Source of the DNA: Ligula intestinalis
Lineage: Eukaryota > Platyhelminthes > Cestoda > Diphyllobothriidea > Diphyllobothriidae
Assembly (NCBI GenBank): GCA_036362985.1
Contig: JAYGXS010000002.1
Span: 10,705,731 to 10,769,730 of the forward strand
Reading direction: 5' to 3'
Length of the DNA: 64,000 bases
In this document: positions 20,311 to 32,800 of the stretch, in pieces
How the letters are laid out: each line of letters starts with the position of its first letter
Position numbering within the stretch: position 1 is the first letter of the stretch
Translations under genes and position numbers: made by a program
Notes under the pieces: generated by a model
The model's input: only the letters and a program-made list of their open reading frames with translations
Database searches by the model: none
Told to the model about the DNA's origin: nothing

Positions 20311-23300
20311 CGACAATGGTCCTCTGGTGAAGACGCTGGAAGCCTGTCATGATGGCAGAGCCATCAACGGGTAGATCCGAGAGACATGAAGCGACAGCTT
20401 CCCTGTGTAGATGTCTAATGGACGTCAGAAAGCTGGGGCTGGGTTCAGGAGCGTGGCGACGGTGGTGATTAGAATGGGCGGGTTGCGAACAGGTCCACCA
20501 AAACTGCTGGCCTAAGAGGGCGTTGAGGGGCGACCGGCAGAACAGAGGTCTCTGCACGAAGGTGATCTATAGGCGACATTTTATAGCGACCTGTGATTAA
20601 GCCGAGGGCATTGTTTTGCGTTGACTGAAGGCGGCGAATGCTGGAAGAGCTAGTCGTAGGAGGTCAGATTAGTGCCGCCTGAGTGAGGTGAGGCTTGGTC
20701 AGCGCTTTGAATATGGTCGTCAAAGCGTCTTTAGCACAGCCCCAGTATGTGCCTGCTAGAGCCTTAAGGACCGTGGTGCAGCGGCTCACTTCACCTGCTA
20801 CCCCCCTGGTTCGTGGAGAACGCTGGTAAACACCCACCTTCGCGTGCCACGCACGAGCTAGCCCTTAATTCTATAAACACAGGATCTTGATGAAGAGGAA
20901 GGGACTCGGACCTTACGAAGGTGTGTCTGCCTTTGAAAGAGCAGTGGTATTGCCTAGATTGATTTAACGTCCTCTTAACTCACCTGCACCAGCGGCCGGT
21001 CTGATGTTTTCTCAGAGGATAGAAAATGAGGTGTGTTGGTCGCTGTAGCGCACAAAAACGCTTGTTTAACGCTTGGCACGACAGGTCGACCGTCGTATCT
21101 GACGGGGTTCACCGTGCGTCGCACTTTATAGCGGGGCAGGGACTGTGATAAATCCGGAACTTTGTGCCGATTTTTTGATGCCCGAATCGATCCGCACTAG
21201 TGTGCGATCAGTAAGAGACGGGATAATGGTCTCGGTCACAGACGATATTGCAGACTCACAAGAATCCACTCCGCCAAATAAGCTAATGTTGGGTTATGTC
21301 TTCCCCCCCCCCCCCTCCTTCACCGGCATGCTGATGGGCGCCTTGCGCTAGGAGTGGCCCGGAACCAACATTCATTATTGATTCGATGGACAGGCAACAT
21401 ATGCTTTCGAGTCACCAAGGCCGGTGTCCGCGGCGTTCTGTTCGCGACCTTGAAAGAAGACATGCAGCGGTATGTAGAACACTTCGCCCCCCCCCCACTT
21501 CTGCAACTTCGATCTAACTGTCAGCACGGAGCATCCAGTGCTCAGGTGACGGGCCGGCACCAAATGATTAGTTTAACGACCCCAACAGTTCAGAAAAGTA
21601 AGATCCTATCGCTGGAGGAGGCTAACGGGAATGTTATTTTGGATTCTCACTCGAACCACTTCTCATAGTCGTTCGTAGATAGAGGTATTAGGGGGGAAAC
21701 AAAAGCGCAGGACTTATGAGATGCAGTTGCAACGCAACCACAGGCCTAAATAATTAGCAGCATTCGCATTAATCCCTGAGGTTAGTTTTTGACGTGACGC
21801 AGCCAGCACAAGGCCTGGCTTCGCCAGTGGCCACTGCCGTCTGAGACAGCAACTGGGAGTTAGGTACAGTAGCCGCTGAAGACCATGCAACGCTAATTAT
21901 GAAATTTGCCTGGACACTTTGGCATATATTTGAAAACACTATTGTGATTTTTCACTTTATTGAATTCTGCAAAAGCCTTTTACTTAGTTAAATCGTCATT
22001 TTAAGTAGGTTTATTAAGAGAAATAACCATTAGTTTTGGGGAAATTGGAGTAGGCTCATATAGAAGGAATTTCCTATGCTATTACGAAAGAGCGAACCAA
22101 ACCGCACGTTAAAGTTGATAATAATAAGAAGGAACTCCAAAATAAATGAAATAGGCACAGAAGATATCCCTTCCAGAACTGGAAAAGTTTATACAAAATT
22201 GTTCAGATTGAAGTGAAGCCAAGTTAAAAGAACCAAATTTGCTGGCAGAAACATTGAACATATGCGTTAAAGAAATAATGTTTAGCTATCTGGTTAAGTT
22301 TCTATGTAAAAAATGCATTAACAGAAGAGTTTCGTTTGAATGCAGCAATGAACCTCAAATGAACCTCAAATGTCCTTCAATAAAAACCAAATGTCAAACA
22401 TGTTTTCGAATATTTAATACAAATAATGCTTTATTAAATGCAAATCGTGAAGAAAAATAGTTTTTTTGCATACTTTACAATCATCTTTTACTTTATTTAG
22501 AAACGGGACAGACGAAAAATTAATAGGCACTTCAAAAAATGGCAATGTATATGGCCAGTGTCTTTAATTGGCCAGTATATATCTGATAGTGGAATTAAGC
22601 TACTCATGCGGAAGGTAAACCATTATAAAGAGAAAAGAAAGCTCTTTTATTTCCAGTCAAATTTAATCGTTTATCTTCAGAAAACTTAAAGAAATTCTCA
22701 AAATTTTTAAATTTCATTGTGACATTACGTTGGAGAAATTTAATATACACAGAATTTCGTCAGCCGAATATCTTATCAAAGCAATTTCTAAGAGGTAAAC
22801 TTCTATGGAAAGTTTTTGTATTAATCTTAGGAATAGTAGTTGCAGAGTTATACTGCTGACATTATTTACTCTTGACAATGTGGTTTGCTGTTTCGAGGCA
22901 TTTCTACAAAGAAGCAACATGGCCATCATTCTAAGAACTAATATCCAAAAACACTTTCTCTCGGTAAATACTCTTTATATATACCTTATTTTAAAGTTTT
23001 TGGTGTAAACGTCGAACAGATGCGCAAATTATGAAGTGATCAGTGAAGACAGTAAACACAAGCAATTTGATGACACACTTTTTCGATGACATTCAGTAAA
23101 TACGTAACCGGTAAGAGCAGACTTTGCAGAATATTTGGACTAAAAGATTCTTTTATTATATAGAAAGAGGTTGCTTCAAGTTTTCAACTTAACACAATAT
23201 CTAATTTAGAGCCCTTTTTTACATCTCTAGAACCACGGCATTATCGAGAAAATTTTATATGCCTTTGCGAACACTTAGTTATTCCTATAGTTATTTTGAG

Positions 23301-24680
23301 AACTTAATAGGCCTTAAGCCGTTCATTATTATTTCTATGTTTTCCTAAATACATTCACACTGGTATTGAAGTAATGATCAAACTCATACAAATTAAGGAA
23401 AATTACGTGGTCAACGGCGACCACTGTACAGAGTTAATCTCTCACAGTTGCCTCCTACCTTTTGCCTACTAATGGGGGTTTGGCCTGAAGTGTAAAGCAC
23501 TCCAAGTGCAACCACACTGGCACTTTTTGTCGAGGTGACCCTTCCTCTTAACAATGTGCCGACGCACTGGAACAGTTTGTTAAAATCACGCCAACACATT
23601 CTTTGACTGATGCCCAAACAGCACCTCAGTACAGATCGCAAGCACCACCCTGGCCTCTAGCACGAGCAACTGCTGTCACCCACGACAAAAGCTCTCTAAC
23701 TTGCATGTGCATTGGTTCATCTCCCTCATTTCATCGTTAGCTCAAGTTCCACAGGCTTACTTTGGTCTGTGTCTGGCGCGGAGCTGTGGCGGGCCACTGA
23801 CAATGTGGTTTTTCCTTCGTTCTCCAAGACCCGCTGTCCCGAAGTCATGCACCGTCACGGGCAGCTGCTTCAGACTTGCTGACCTTAAAACAATTGACCA
23901 AAATTCACTAGCACACACACGTGCACACACAGGCGCGCCCAACTAGTCGCGGTTTTTTAAAGAGCCACTTCTACACGCCACCTCGCGGCCACGCAACCGG
24001 AGGCCTTTACACATGACACCCCCTTCGGGCAATGGAACACATCAATAGCAAACCACTTGAACTCGTTTCAGTCAGGTTACAGCAACTGCCATCATCACCT
24101 CCCACACTCTGGCACAAAAAAACACACAGTCAGACACTCCTGGGCAGGACTGGACGCAGTCAATGTCAGCCACCGCTTCCTGAGCCAGTAACATAGGTTT
24201 CTGTGGACTATAAAGCCCCCACTCTAGTGACTTCTACCTTCAACCTGGAATTCGAACTGATGATTATAGTGATCAAAGCACATCCATTACATAGACGCTA
24301 CAGTGGCTAGAAATTTACAGAATAGCCTGGTGAGTCGGACATACTGAGTATTGAGGGTCAGCCTCTATCGGTTCCCTTTTAATGTGGTTCTCATGGCACC
24401 TTTCACTTCTGTGCGACCCCAACCGTGTGGTACATATCCTCCAACTGCGTGGGACCTGGACCAGATTTGGCGGCTCCGGTTGCGCCAGCCATCCACGCCC
24501 TCTCCTGCCTGCGTTTTTCTTCACATGGCCATGACATCGAGCCCAGGTGGAGGGGAGGGGGGGTAAGAAGAGAGTGCAGTAGCTAAATTGCAAGTCTACT
24601 AGCACCGCGTTTGCATTCAGCTTACTGAAGCACATGGTGGGCACAATCGAACTCGAAGGTTGAATTGTCGGTAAACATTT
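20311..24680. other. Intergenic DNA without a recognisable gene
   Basis: From 20.3 to 21.7 kb the DNA is GC-richer, with two C runs (C14 near 21,306 and C9 near 21,488) and short frames without known domains. From 21.9 to 23.4 kb it is strongly AT-rich. From 23.4 to 24.6 kb it returns to average composition, with a CA-rich patch near 23,905. I see no exon signals in phase, RNA gene or element ends. It is probably old repeat material. Confidence 0.5.
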
Positions 24681-24803
24681 AAAGAAGGTATTGGCCATTG
24701 CAAGCGAACATGCGAGTCCCAGGAGGTAATTGAGAAGGAGATGACGCGATTGCTGGGACAACACTTTTATTCGCCTGACGTTTGGACATCCACCGCGGAG
24801 TCA
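24681..24803 (-). repeat. Inverted PLE 3' end at the 5' side of PLE-F
   Basis: Minus-strand reading gives gactccgcggtggatgtcca, then aacgtcaggcgaataaaagt and gttgtcccagcaatcgcgtc, the tail module of the family. It directly abuts the plus-strand endonuclease frame that starts near 24,810. The element therefore has its own 3' end, inverted, at its 5' boundary. Confidence 0.65.
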
Positions 24804-25515
24804 GGGCCGGAAGCAACCATAAGGCGTCAGATAATGAAACCGAAAGACCCACTGGTACGGCAAAAAACATCTGGAGTCGTCTATAGGATCTGGTGCAGTT
24901 GCGGGCAAAGCAACTATGTCGAAGAAACTGGCAAGCTTCTCAAGACGCGAATTGCCGAACACGCAGCAGCAGTGCGACGAAATGATGCCGATTCTCAAGT
25001 TGCGGCTCTTTTGACGAGACCCGGCCACATTCAAATTTGATGAGGCCGAAATTCTCGCAAGAGGTAACAATCGACTGAGCCAAGAATTACCTGAGTCGTG
25101 GTTCATGGGCTCCCAATCCGTAAACAAGTGCAACTATTTGCCCAATCCATACTCAGTGCTGAGACTCAATTTGGCCAACGCAATTCGCTGCTTGGGGAAC
25201 GGACAGGCCACCGCCTCATCTTATACCAGTAGCGGAGGGCCAGATGACCGAGCAATTACCAGGCCCGAGTCCACCACGCGTGATGTAAGGTCAGCAGGTC
25301 GGAGCCCGCATGCCGTTTAACAGACCACCAACACTCAAGAAGGCAATTACGATTAATTTTGTCGTATTTTTGCAGTAATTACTGTATCCTATAAATAATG
25401 CAAACTCCTGTGCATGTGCTACCCTATATGCTATTGTTTTCTGACTATGTCTCTGATGACGAATCCGCGACAGCTATCAAAACGTCAGGCGAATAAAAGT
25501 ATTGTCCCAGTGCAT
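24804..25515 (+). pseudogene. PLE-F: GIY-YIG endonuclease part of a Penelope-like element
   Basis: The frame 24,810-25,040 reads GVVYRIWCSCGQSNYVEETG then KLLKTRIAEHAAAVRRND, the GIY-YIG fold: VVY start, Cys pair, then NYVEETGK and the catalytic Arg in TRIAEH. The usual YxGxTGK has Glu in place of the first Gly. After a frameshift at 25,035 FKFDEAEILARGNNRLSQEL continues to 25,165. The 3' region ends with gtctctgatgacgaatccgc, gacagctatcaaaacgtcag and gcgaataaaagt at 25,450-25,500, where one stem arm has mutated. The RT half is missing. PLE proteins copy RNA into chromosomes using RT plus this endonuclease. Confidence 0.75.
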
Positions 25516-27079
25516 TTACTGCCTCAGCTACTCGACGAATGGCTAGTTTTAGATATGGTTAACCTTTGCATCGTGGACTTGGCACGCAACGGATAATAGC
25601 TATTCTAGCTTGTTTACATACTTCGGATGAGTGGGCAAACAGTTTATCGAGTCAAAGCGTCTTTGACCTGATACTGTCCGATTTGTCTATACTGCAACAT
25701 CGCTGACGAACTTAGGGGATGAACAGTCTGCAGAGTAGGCAATTCGGTAGTTTCTAGCAGAAAAATAGAGGATTGCATGGATTCAGTATTTCCCACATTT
25801 TCCTACAAGCAATAATCCAGTCGTCTAGTTGTGTTTATCGTCATGTCAAGTTTTTATCATCTACAAAAACGGAGCTCACACAAAAAATTCAGAAAAAGTC
25901 AGGGTATTATTTTGTGTCAGCAATAAATTTCCTAGCAGAACCAGCAGCTTCTTCCTTTTACACGATAATGGGGGTTCCCCTTGTTGTACCTCCCAAATTA
26001 AATGAGAGGTTAGTTGATTTTGGATCTAAAGAAGTTGAAGGTAAATACAAGTCCCAGGTGAGTATGGTATCATCTACTGGTGGAAAAAATATGTCAGCCG
26101 GACAGAGTCTTCTCTAGAAAATGTATGCTACCGCTTTGGCCAAAAGTAGTATCTCCATGTTAATTTATTCTACAAACTTAGTGGAGGAATGCTTTGCAGC
26201 TCTAATCACAGAAAGCTTGAATCAGTTCAGTTTTCAGAAGAATTTGAAGGGACCTTAGGACGTCAACATCCCCTAGCAAACTTTCCGGAAAGAAACAGAA
26301 TGAGCACAATTACCGGATTCCTGGGTTTGGGTGCCCAATTTATCGGAGTTTAAGTTGGGCTCTCCAATTAATCTTTACGGCCCTGTTGTTCCTGTCTTCC
26401 AGGATCATTTAAATTCCCAAGTATTCGTTACCTAATCGTCCATATCGCTCATAGCCCTCGGTAGAAGTTAGTGTGTAGTGACCTCCCATGCCACGCCACG
26501 TGATTGCAGTTCTCGACGTGCCTCTGGGGCCGGCCACATACTTGTCTCGCGCGACCGTTAAGCACATGCGTGCTTGTAGACCTCCCCGGTCTGACCAATC
26601 ACGTTCAAAGCTGACTCAGAAAAAAACCGCTCTCTTTGGCCGCTGGGAGGAATGTCACTAGGCTCGGATTTTGCCCCGCTCAGGTGCAGACCGATGCTCG
26701 TCCGATAGTCAACTTCCATCTACCTATTGTCCAATTCTCTGTGTACAGAATGAACTATTCCTAAGATTGGCTTTCCACTGTCTTCTCTGCCCACAAGGAA
26801 CCGGGCCTGAAGATCGTAGTGGCAAGCGTTGTACCTAGTAACTTGGCCCCCTGCAATAAATTTATCCATCTTTCGTCCCCGGCGGCAAATTACTAATTAA
26901 ACCGGTCGAGATCTCGTATTCATTATGCGTGTAAAAACATGTACCATACTTTGTTCAGGCCCTATCGCGATCACGCTAGCATCTAGCTCCGTCGGAGGAC
27001 TTACGTAGTAGTCGACGCGAAGCAGGCAACGGCTTTAATACTGGAGGATACCAACAAAAAATCTAGATGAATGACTGAC
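25516..27079. other. Intergenic DNA with one diverged repeat
   Basis: The block 26,460-26,860 resembles 31,270-31,620 (a CAATCAC box, then tgtacanaataaa-like and ccnaagaancg-ggcccgcagatcg motifs). It may be a solo LTR pair. The rest shows nothing I can name. Confidence 0.4.
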
Positions 27080-27262
27080 ACACTCGGGGTGCGATGTACG
27101 AAAATTCTGCGATACGGCCAGTCAGAGGATAAAAAAGTATGCTTCTGGAGGTAGTTTTCCTTCGTTTGCATAGGCAGCAACTAAAGGTGAAGAAAAATCG
27201 CGAGCAAAAGGCCTCTAAGTAAAAAAAGGAACTGCAGTAACTTAGTACTAGCTCTTAGGCAA
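27080..27262. repeat. Dispersed repeat C, copy 1
   Basis: It is colinear with 28,795-29,000. Shared blocks are acnnntcggggt-cnangtacnaaaatnctgc, aagtatgcttc, and the end gcctctaagtaaaaaaagga against gcctccaagtaaaaaaacag. No coding frame. Confidence 0.6.
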
Positions 27263-27599
27263 CATCAGTCTCGTTATTTGTTACTTTTTGTCGTTTGTAG
27301 TACTATTGCTCTTCTTTTCGTTACTATTACTAGTTCTCTTATCCACAGTCATAATCAAGATAGGCGCACCGTCAGCCTAGTTCTTTTTAGAATAAACAAG
27401 CTTTTTCATCTGAAAAGTAAGCTGTATTGTCGATTTCATTCTATTTCTTGTTTTTATTTCTCCCGTTTTCTTTCCTTCTTCTCTCTCTCCCCTGCTTATT
27501 TTCTTCTTCCCTTGCACAACCTGCTCTATAATGCCTACCTCCAGTTTGTTTTCCTTTTAGCACTGTACCCTTCCCGCCTCAGACGGCTGATCAGTTAGG

Positions 27600-28200
27600 C
27601 TAGGACTCGTTGCTGGCGATACAAGAGAGAGTGAGGTCGACCCTCAGCGCATTCCTTCCTCACTATAAACCATCTGATGCGCTTGAAGCTACCACGGTGC
27701 ACTAAAAGCCGTAGCTTGGAGGGTTACCAACTGACGGGATAGCTTGGACACCGCAGTCGGCCCAGTGTGTGTCTTGTTGTGTGGAGGGGCTTAATGAATT
27801 CTTAATGTGAAATTTATGGCAATCTCAGTCGGGACCCTACGTAGCAAGGTGGTGTTGTTGTGGCGCGTGCCGGACTGTGTTTCGCGCACACCGTCCGCGC
27901 CCAGTCTTCTCGATTTTTGTCTTGACATCGGGTTCCGGTGTGGGAGTGGTCAGAGAGTGGGGCAGATCCGGCGAGTCTAATTTCAATATAATCCAGCTGT
28001 AGTCCCCACGTCTGCTTTCCACCTGCTGAAGCTCGTGATGGACATCATCGAGAGCGACGGTCGAACTGTCATCATATCCTGTAAATACTGCAACTCCCTG
28101 CGCATGAATTACCCGTTTCTGCTAACGGCTCCGATGAAGGATCTTCGACTGATTTCGAAACGTCAGACTAAGAAAATTCTTGTCCCAGTGATCAATTCTA
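27600..28200 (+). repeat. Composite repeat D (PLE-related) ending in a tail module
   Basis: The front part at 27.60-27.76 kb (ccaactgacgggatagctt and flanks) matches 59.56-59.71 kb. The middle at 27.88-28.07 kb (gtcttctcgatttttgtctt, tggacatcatcgagagcgac) matches 37.06-37.22 kb and, more weakly, 47.87-47.94 and 60.33-60.40 kb. The end at 28.07-28.19 kb carries the PLE-F tail with gatttcgaaacgtcag. It may be a non-autonomous element using PLE-F machinery. Confidence 0.5.
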
Positions 28201-28584
28201 CTTCTACTCAACAAGTACCATACTTCATTCATACTCTTTCCCGATCAAGTTAGTATCTAGCCCCGTCCACTCGACGCAGGTGACGGCCCTCATATGCGGG
28301 TGGGCAGCTAACCAAAGATCCAAATGAACGACTGTGAAGTAATCACTTAATTAAACTGTTATATCCCATATTAAACAACTGGATCCCACCAGCGGCGCTA
28401 GTTGTTATGTTCCCGTTTTATAGGCAGAAGAAGGAAAACAGTCGGTTCTGATAGCAAGCCTTTATTCATGGCGGTACAGAGACAACGGGATCCTTAGCTT
28501 TTCGACTAAAGCCTATTTATTAGACTCTGGTCCTTCTAGAATACTCCTGGCCCAATAGCATTCGACCGCTGTCTTGGCCTGCCG

Positions 28585-28720
28585 CTGATTGATATTTTGC
28601 CGCACTGTGTGAGCGGCCATTACGTACGCCCTCTACTCGATAATTTGCCACGCTGTGTGAACGGTCGTCACGTGTGCACACTGATTGATACTTGCTCACG
28701 CTGTGTGAACGGCCGTTAGC
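28585..28720. repeat. 48-bp tandem repeat, about 2.8 units
   Basis: Units start at 28,585, 28,633 and 28,681, each with a (t)tgcc/gcac(t/g)ctgtgtga(g/a)cgg core. The 48-bp period is a multiple of three. On the minus strand it lies in a 163-codon open frame as a 16-residue repeat around RSHSVSKYQS. No start context or neighbouring exon supports that frame as a gene. Confidence 0.7.
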
Positions 28721-28794
28721 TTCGCTGTTTGTCTGTGCGTATGACTCCAGGCCATAGGCTCTGAGCGCATGACCGCTCGTGTCACTATAACACA

Positions 28795-29000
28795 TACAGT
28801 CGGGGTACCACGTACAAAAATGCTGCAATACCTTACTACAGTAGACCTCGAAACTGCCAGTCACACAGAGGAAAAACAAGTATGCTTCCTGAACTTGGTT
28901 TTCTTCGTCCACATAGGCGGCAAGGATAGGTAGGGAAGAAGAAAATTTCGCAAGCAAAACGCCTCCAAGTAAAAAAACAGAAGAACAAAATATTAGGCTT
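28795..29000. repeat. Dispersed repeat C, copy 2
   Basis: This is the second copy of the repeat at 27,080-27,262, in the same orientation and 1.7 kb away. It carries an extra insertion in its middle. Confidence 0.6.
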
Positions 29001-29349
29001 GAAGGAGGCAAAGAGGGGAGGGAGACGGGTTTAAGACATCGGTCTACCTCCTGACAGAGGAAAAACCAATCGAAAAATCAGAATCACAGAGTACGTTACC
29101 GTTGAAGTCACTGGTTATGTGTAGCATATACAAGATCTAAGAGAAGCGGGAAGGGGGGGGTGCACGATATAAATTGTACAAAGTACTACCTTGTCTCTAA
29201 CAGTAACAATCAAATCTCTTTGTCTACGCACTATGATTAGAATAACGAAAGAAGCAAAAGTAAGAAACGCGGATTAAAATTAGTCAAGTTATAAATGCGA
29301 GTGACGAGAGAAAGAGAGGGTGAGTGGCGTCGGCGGCCGCAAGGGATGG

Positions 29350-29846
29350 CTAGCTTGTCGAGTCGGAGCCCAGCGAAAAGCCGGTTTCTTCCTGAACACT
29401 GTTCAAAGTGGGACCCATCGTCAGATTGGACCGCCGAAGGCGACAAGCAGCCGTGGAGGTGGCCGGACCGACCGGCGACATCGGTCTCACCACCGGCACG
29501 GTGATGTCGATCAAATCACCATCACCGCCAGCACCCGTGGCCATTTCCGAAACATCAAGCAGGCCACGGCATACCGGTGAGAGGGAGCGTGTACTGGTGA
29601 TGCCCTCCTCTTGCACGGGTGAGGAGCAAAGTTTCCGCTGCTGCTGCTGCTGCTGCTGCAGATTAAGGGAACTGGCAAGCACGGCGCCTGCCGCGACAGA
29701 ACTTCCTGGTGGCGCACAGTAGCCAGTAGGTGGTCGAAAGTGACGACCCCGCTGGGAGGAGAGGTACTGGGTCAGAAGGGACTCGGTTGAAAAATCTGGC
29801 AGCTGAGGTGCCGGCTTTACGGTGGGCCCAATTCCCGCGGCAAGAA
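29350..29846 (-). CDS. TRAK: TRAK, terminal coding exon with polyQ
   Basis: The most consistent acceptor is ctcaccacag at 29,847-29,848, because it takes the phase left by either upstream exon; a second AG at 29,858 is possible. The exon reads LAAGIGPTVKPAPQLPDFST, then ESLLTQYLSSQRGRHFRPP, which recalls the Phe/Leu-rich segment with xLRPxRNPP near the end of vertebrate TRAKs. A run of seven Gln follows (CTG repeat at 29,638-29,658). Ser/Pro-rich sequence leads to the stop at 29,350-29,352. No canonical poly(A) signal is evident within 300 bp downstream. Confidence 0.7.
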
Positions 29847-32800
29847 CTGTGGTGAGCCTGCGTGCAGCGAAGCGGATGAAATGGCGGCAGGGGAGGAAGA
29901 AGGAAAGGCAGACAGGGCGAGTGCGTGTTAGCTGGTTAGGTTAAGAAAACGAGAAGGCAATATTTATTAAAATAGGGGGCGGCGGGTGGGCGGCGGGTGT
30001 ATGGACTCAAAACACGCAGGTGACTGTACTGTCCTGAATTGTCATAATTGGTTATCACAGCCGTTTGAAAATTTGAGCAAATCACTGTTAGATGGTCTGT
30101 TTGTTTGTTTGTAAACTAGCACTGGGTAAGGGGGAGGGGGGCGGAGGGCGGGTGACAACACAGCCTGCAAGAATCACCAGCTGAATTTGTCGATAGCCTC
30201 GCTGAGGGAGGCCAGCCTAAAGCGTAGATTTATAACTGGTAGTTTAGATTTTAAAGCGGTACACCGGAGGCTTTGGTGTCTGCTGACGTGCTGTGAGGTT
30301 GGCGAGATGACCCGGTCCTCCATAAAGGGGAGTGGAGTGTTGGGTAATGGGGGCCGGAACCTAAAGCGAGGCAATGTGCACCAGAATCAGAGTTTGGAAA
30401 AGGGGAAGAAGAAACTGGAGCCAGTCTGTGAAACACCCTACTGCGCGGAATCTGGTCGCGCTGTTGCTGATGGGGAGGAGGAGAAGGCTGATGATGATGG
30501 GCTTGGAGTAAAAGGGTGCCTAAATACAGAATTCCTATGGTAGCGACCCCTGGTCCAAGGTCAAGAATTTGCGAAAAAAGAGAAGGCCGATAGAGGGAAG
30601 GCAGTGGAAGGACCCTGGACAGACCGCTGTTGGGGGTGGTGGTGGTGGCTGAGCTGAGAGTGTCGTTGTGGTCACCATACCTATACAAGAATAAGGCGTC
30701 GTCAACAGCGTGTGGGAGCAGCAGGGCGGCAGACACACAAAGACGAAACACACAAACTAAAATTAACTTAAAAACAAACACCAAACTCCCTTCCCAATGC
30801 GCCCCTTTTTGGCGGTCAGGTTTGGACTAAACGGAACACGGTGACCGTGTAATCATTTCAAGTGTACCAAACCCCTGAACCTGGTAGTCATTCTAGTAGA
30901 TTCTAGATGATTGCTTAGGAAATCCTGCCTGGGCAGTCAGCTTACTGTGTCCGTAATGGTGAATTCCATACGAGCAGTAAGTTGAGCGGGTAAAGTCGAT
31001 CCAAGTGGTATTAAATTTAAAGTTTCGGCGCGGCTTCGTAGCTCAATGGTAGAGCGTTGAATGCGCAAATGCCCTCCCTGCTGTATGGGTTCGACTTCCA
31101 CTGTAGTTTTTCTTACAAGGCCCTCTACCTACGAGGAAAGAAACTGTTGGCCAAGGGAGCAGCAAATTTGGTGAAAACGCTACAACGCTTGTCCATTTTG
31201 TGTGCGTGCCCAAAGGTGCGGTGATACACCAAAGCTGTTAAATCTAAATTGCCCTGGACAAATGCCTGCTGCCTACCTGAAATGCGCCTTTGTAGTGACT
31301 AGCTCTACACTTAGTGCACTTGTGAACGCTTGTAGTGACTAGCTCAAATCGAAGTACTCTTTAGGAACGCTTGATGTTTCCGGCCTCTGGAACAGCCAAT
31401 CACAGGCCGACTCACATATGTGACGACTGCCGAGTAGACATCACTTCAGACGCCGTCCGGTGGCTTGCAGTCGGTTGAAAGTCAATTTTTTCATGCCTTT
31501 TCTTCGATTTCTTCTGTACACAATAAAGTCTAGTTGCCCATTACTTTTCCTCTCCTAAGAAACCGGACCCGCAGATCGCAGTTGCCAGGGTTTAACTTAC
31601 TTAAACCACTGCTATACCCTCACCAAGGTTAATGCGGCGAGGAATACAACATAATAAAGCACGCACAAGAGCAGTCATTCAAATTTGCCTGTTATTCACT
31701 CGGTAAATAAAATATCATACCAAATACCCAGCATAGAAAGTACTTGTACCGAAATCCGCTTCTGCCACGCGAAGGGAAGAACTTTATCGAATTCTATAAG
31801 TCTCCCTGTTTGACACTGACGGTATAGGGTTTAAGGGTGCAGCTGTTTCGTTACTAATATGATACATGTCGCCGGACATTCCCCATATCAGCGATGAATG
31901 AATATAAATTAAACTGAGTCGGAACCCATGCCCTGGCTGTTATGACGAGCTTAACGAACAGTAAGCAGGCAGTTAGCTTGCAAGCGCGAGTCGCGCTCGC
32001 GGAAGACTATCGATCGACATACACACCGCGAACGCATACTAGCAGTCAAGCAATCAATAATTTAAAATTCAAGCTACAGTCACAAGCTAATTGTGCCGCT
32101 ACCCATGTCAGGACAGAAGCTGATTGGCCCGATGGACATAGTTTTATACGCGTTTGTTGACCTAACTATGTTGTGCCAATCATGCCCAAAGACCTCTGCT
32201 TTTGCGCTCTTCTTGTCGTGTTCTTCCTTGAGGACTCACACAAGACGTAATCAGGCAGTGACATCTCGGCTTTGGCTACCGTTACAACATTGACTAGGTT
32301 TGTCTCCGGGGACAGAAACCTAAACAATCTATCAAACTCGAGAGCGAAACTCAGTTCCAACTGTATTAAAGGAGATTCTGGAGGTGAGGCGTCGACAAGA
32401 GCCTACACGAGAAACTCAGTTGGTCTTGGAATCAGCTGGTAAGCTAAGCGTCTGCAAAGCTGCAAGAGATGCAACTTAGAAGGTAGAGCCGAGCATGTGA
32501 ACGAATACTGAGCACTCACTCAAACTGCTTTCGTGGCGACTCTCGTGTCACAAGAGGGACAAAAATGACTTTTTACAAAACAACACCTTTAATAAATGAA
32601 TTTCCAAATAAGGTCCATGCTTATAAGCCCTTAAAAACGTTCAGTCTGCAAAGGAGACCGTTCACGAGATCAATTTCGCAGCTGCAAGGGTAATTGCGCA
32701 CGCCGGTAACAAGTCGCAAATCGATTGAAGCCTGGGCATCGGATGAGAACTCAGTCAATCGATTTATCGATCTGGCGCCAGCATACATCGCCCTGCACAG

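Noticed and set aside
21145..21668. Two adjoining open frames around C-rich runs
   Set aside because: Frames depend on homopolymer length, show no domain and have no in-phase splice partners.
28585..28720. CRISPR array
   Set aside because: Three diverged contiguous units without spacers in an animal genome; a simple tandem repeat.
30187..30543. Plus-strand 118-codon frame
   Set aside because: It is antisense to the probable TRAK cassette exon and lacks splice or family support.
31027..31103. Functional tRNA gene
   Set aside because: Box A and box B are present but the acceptor stem does not pair and no proper anticodon arm exists; a SINE head or pseudogene is more likely.
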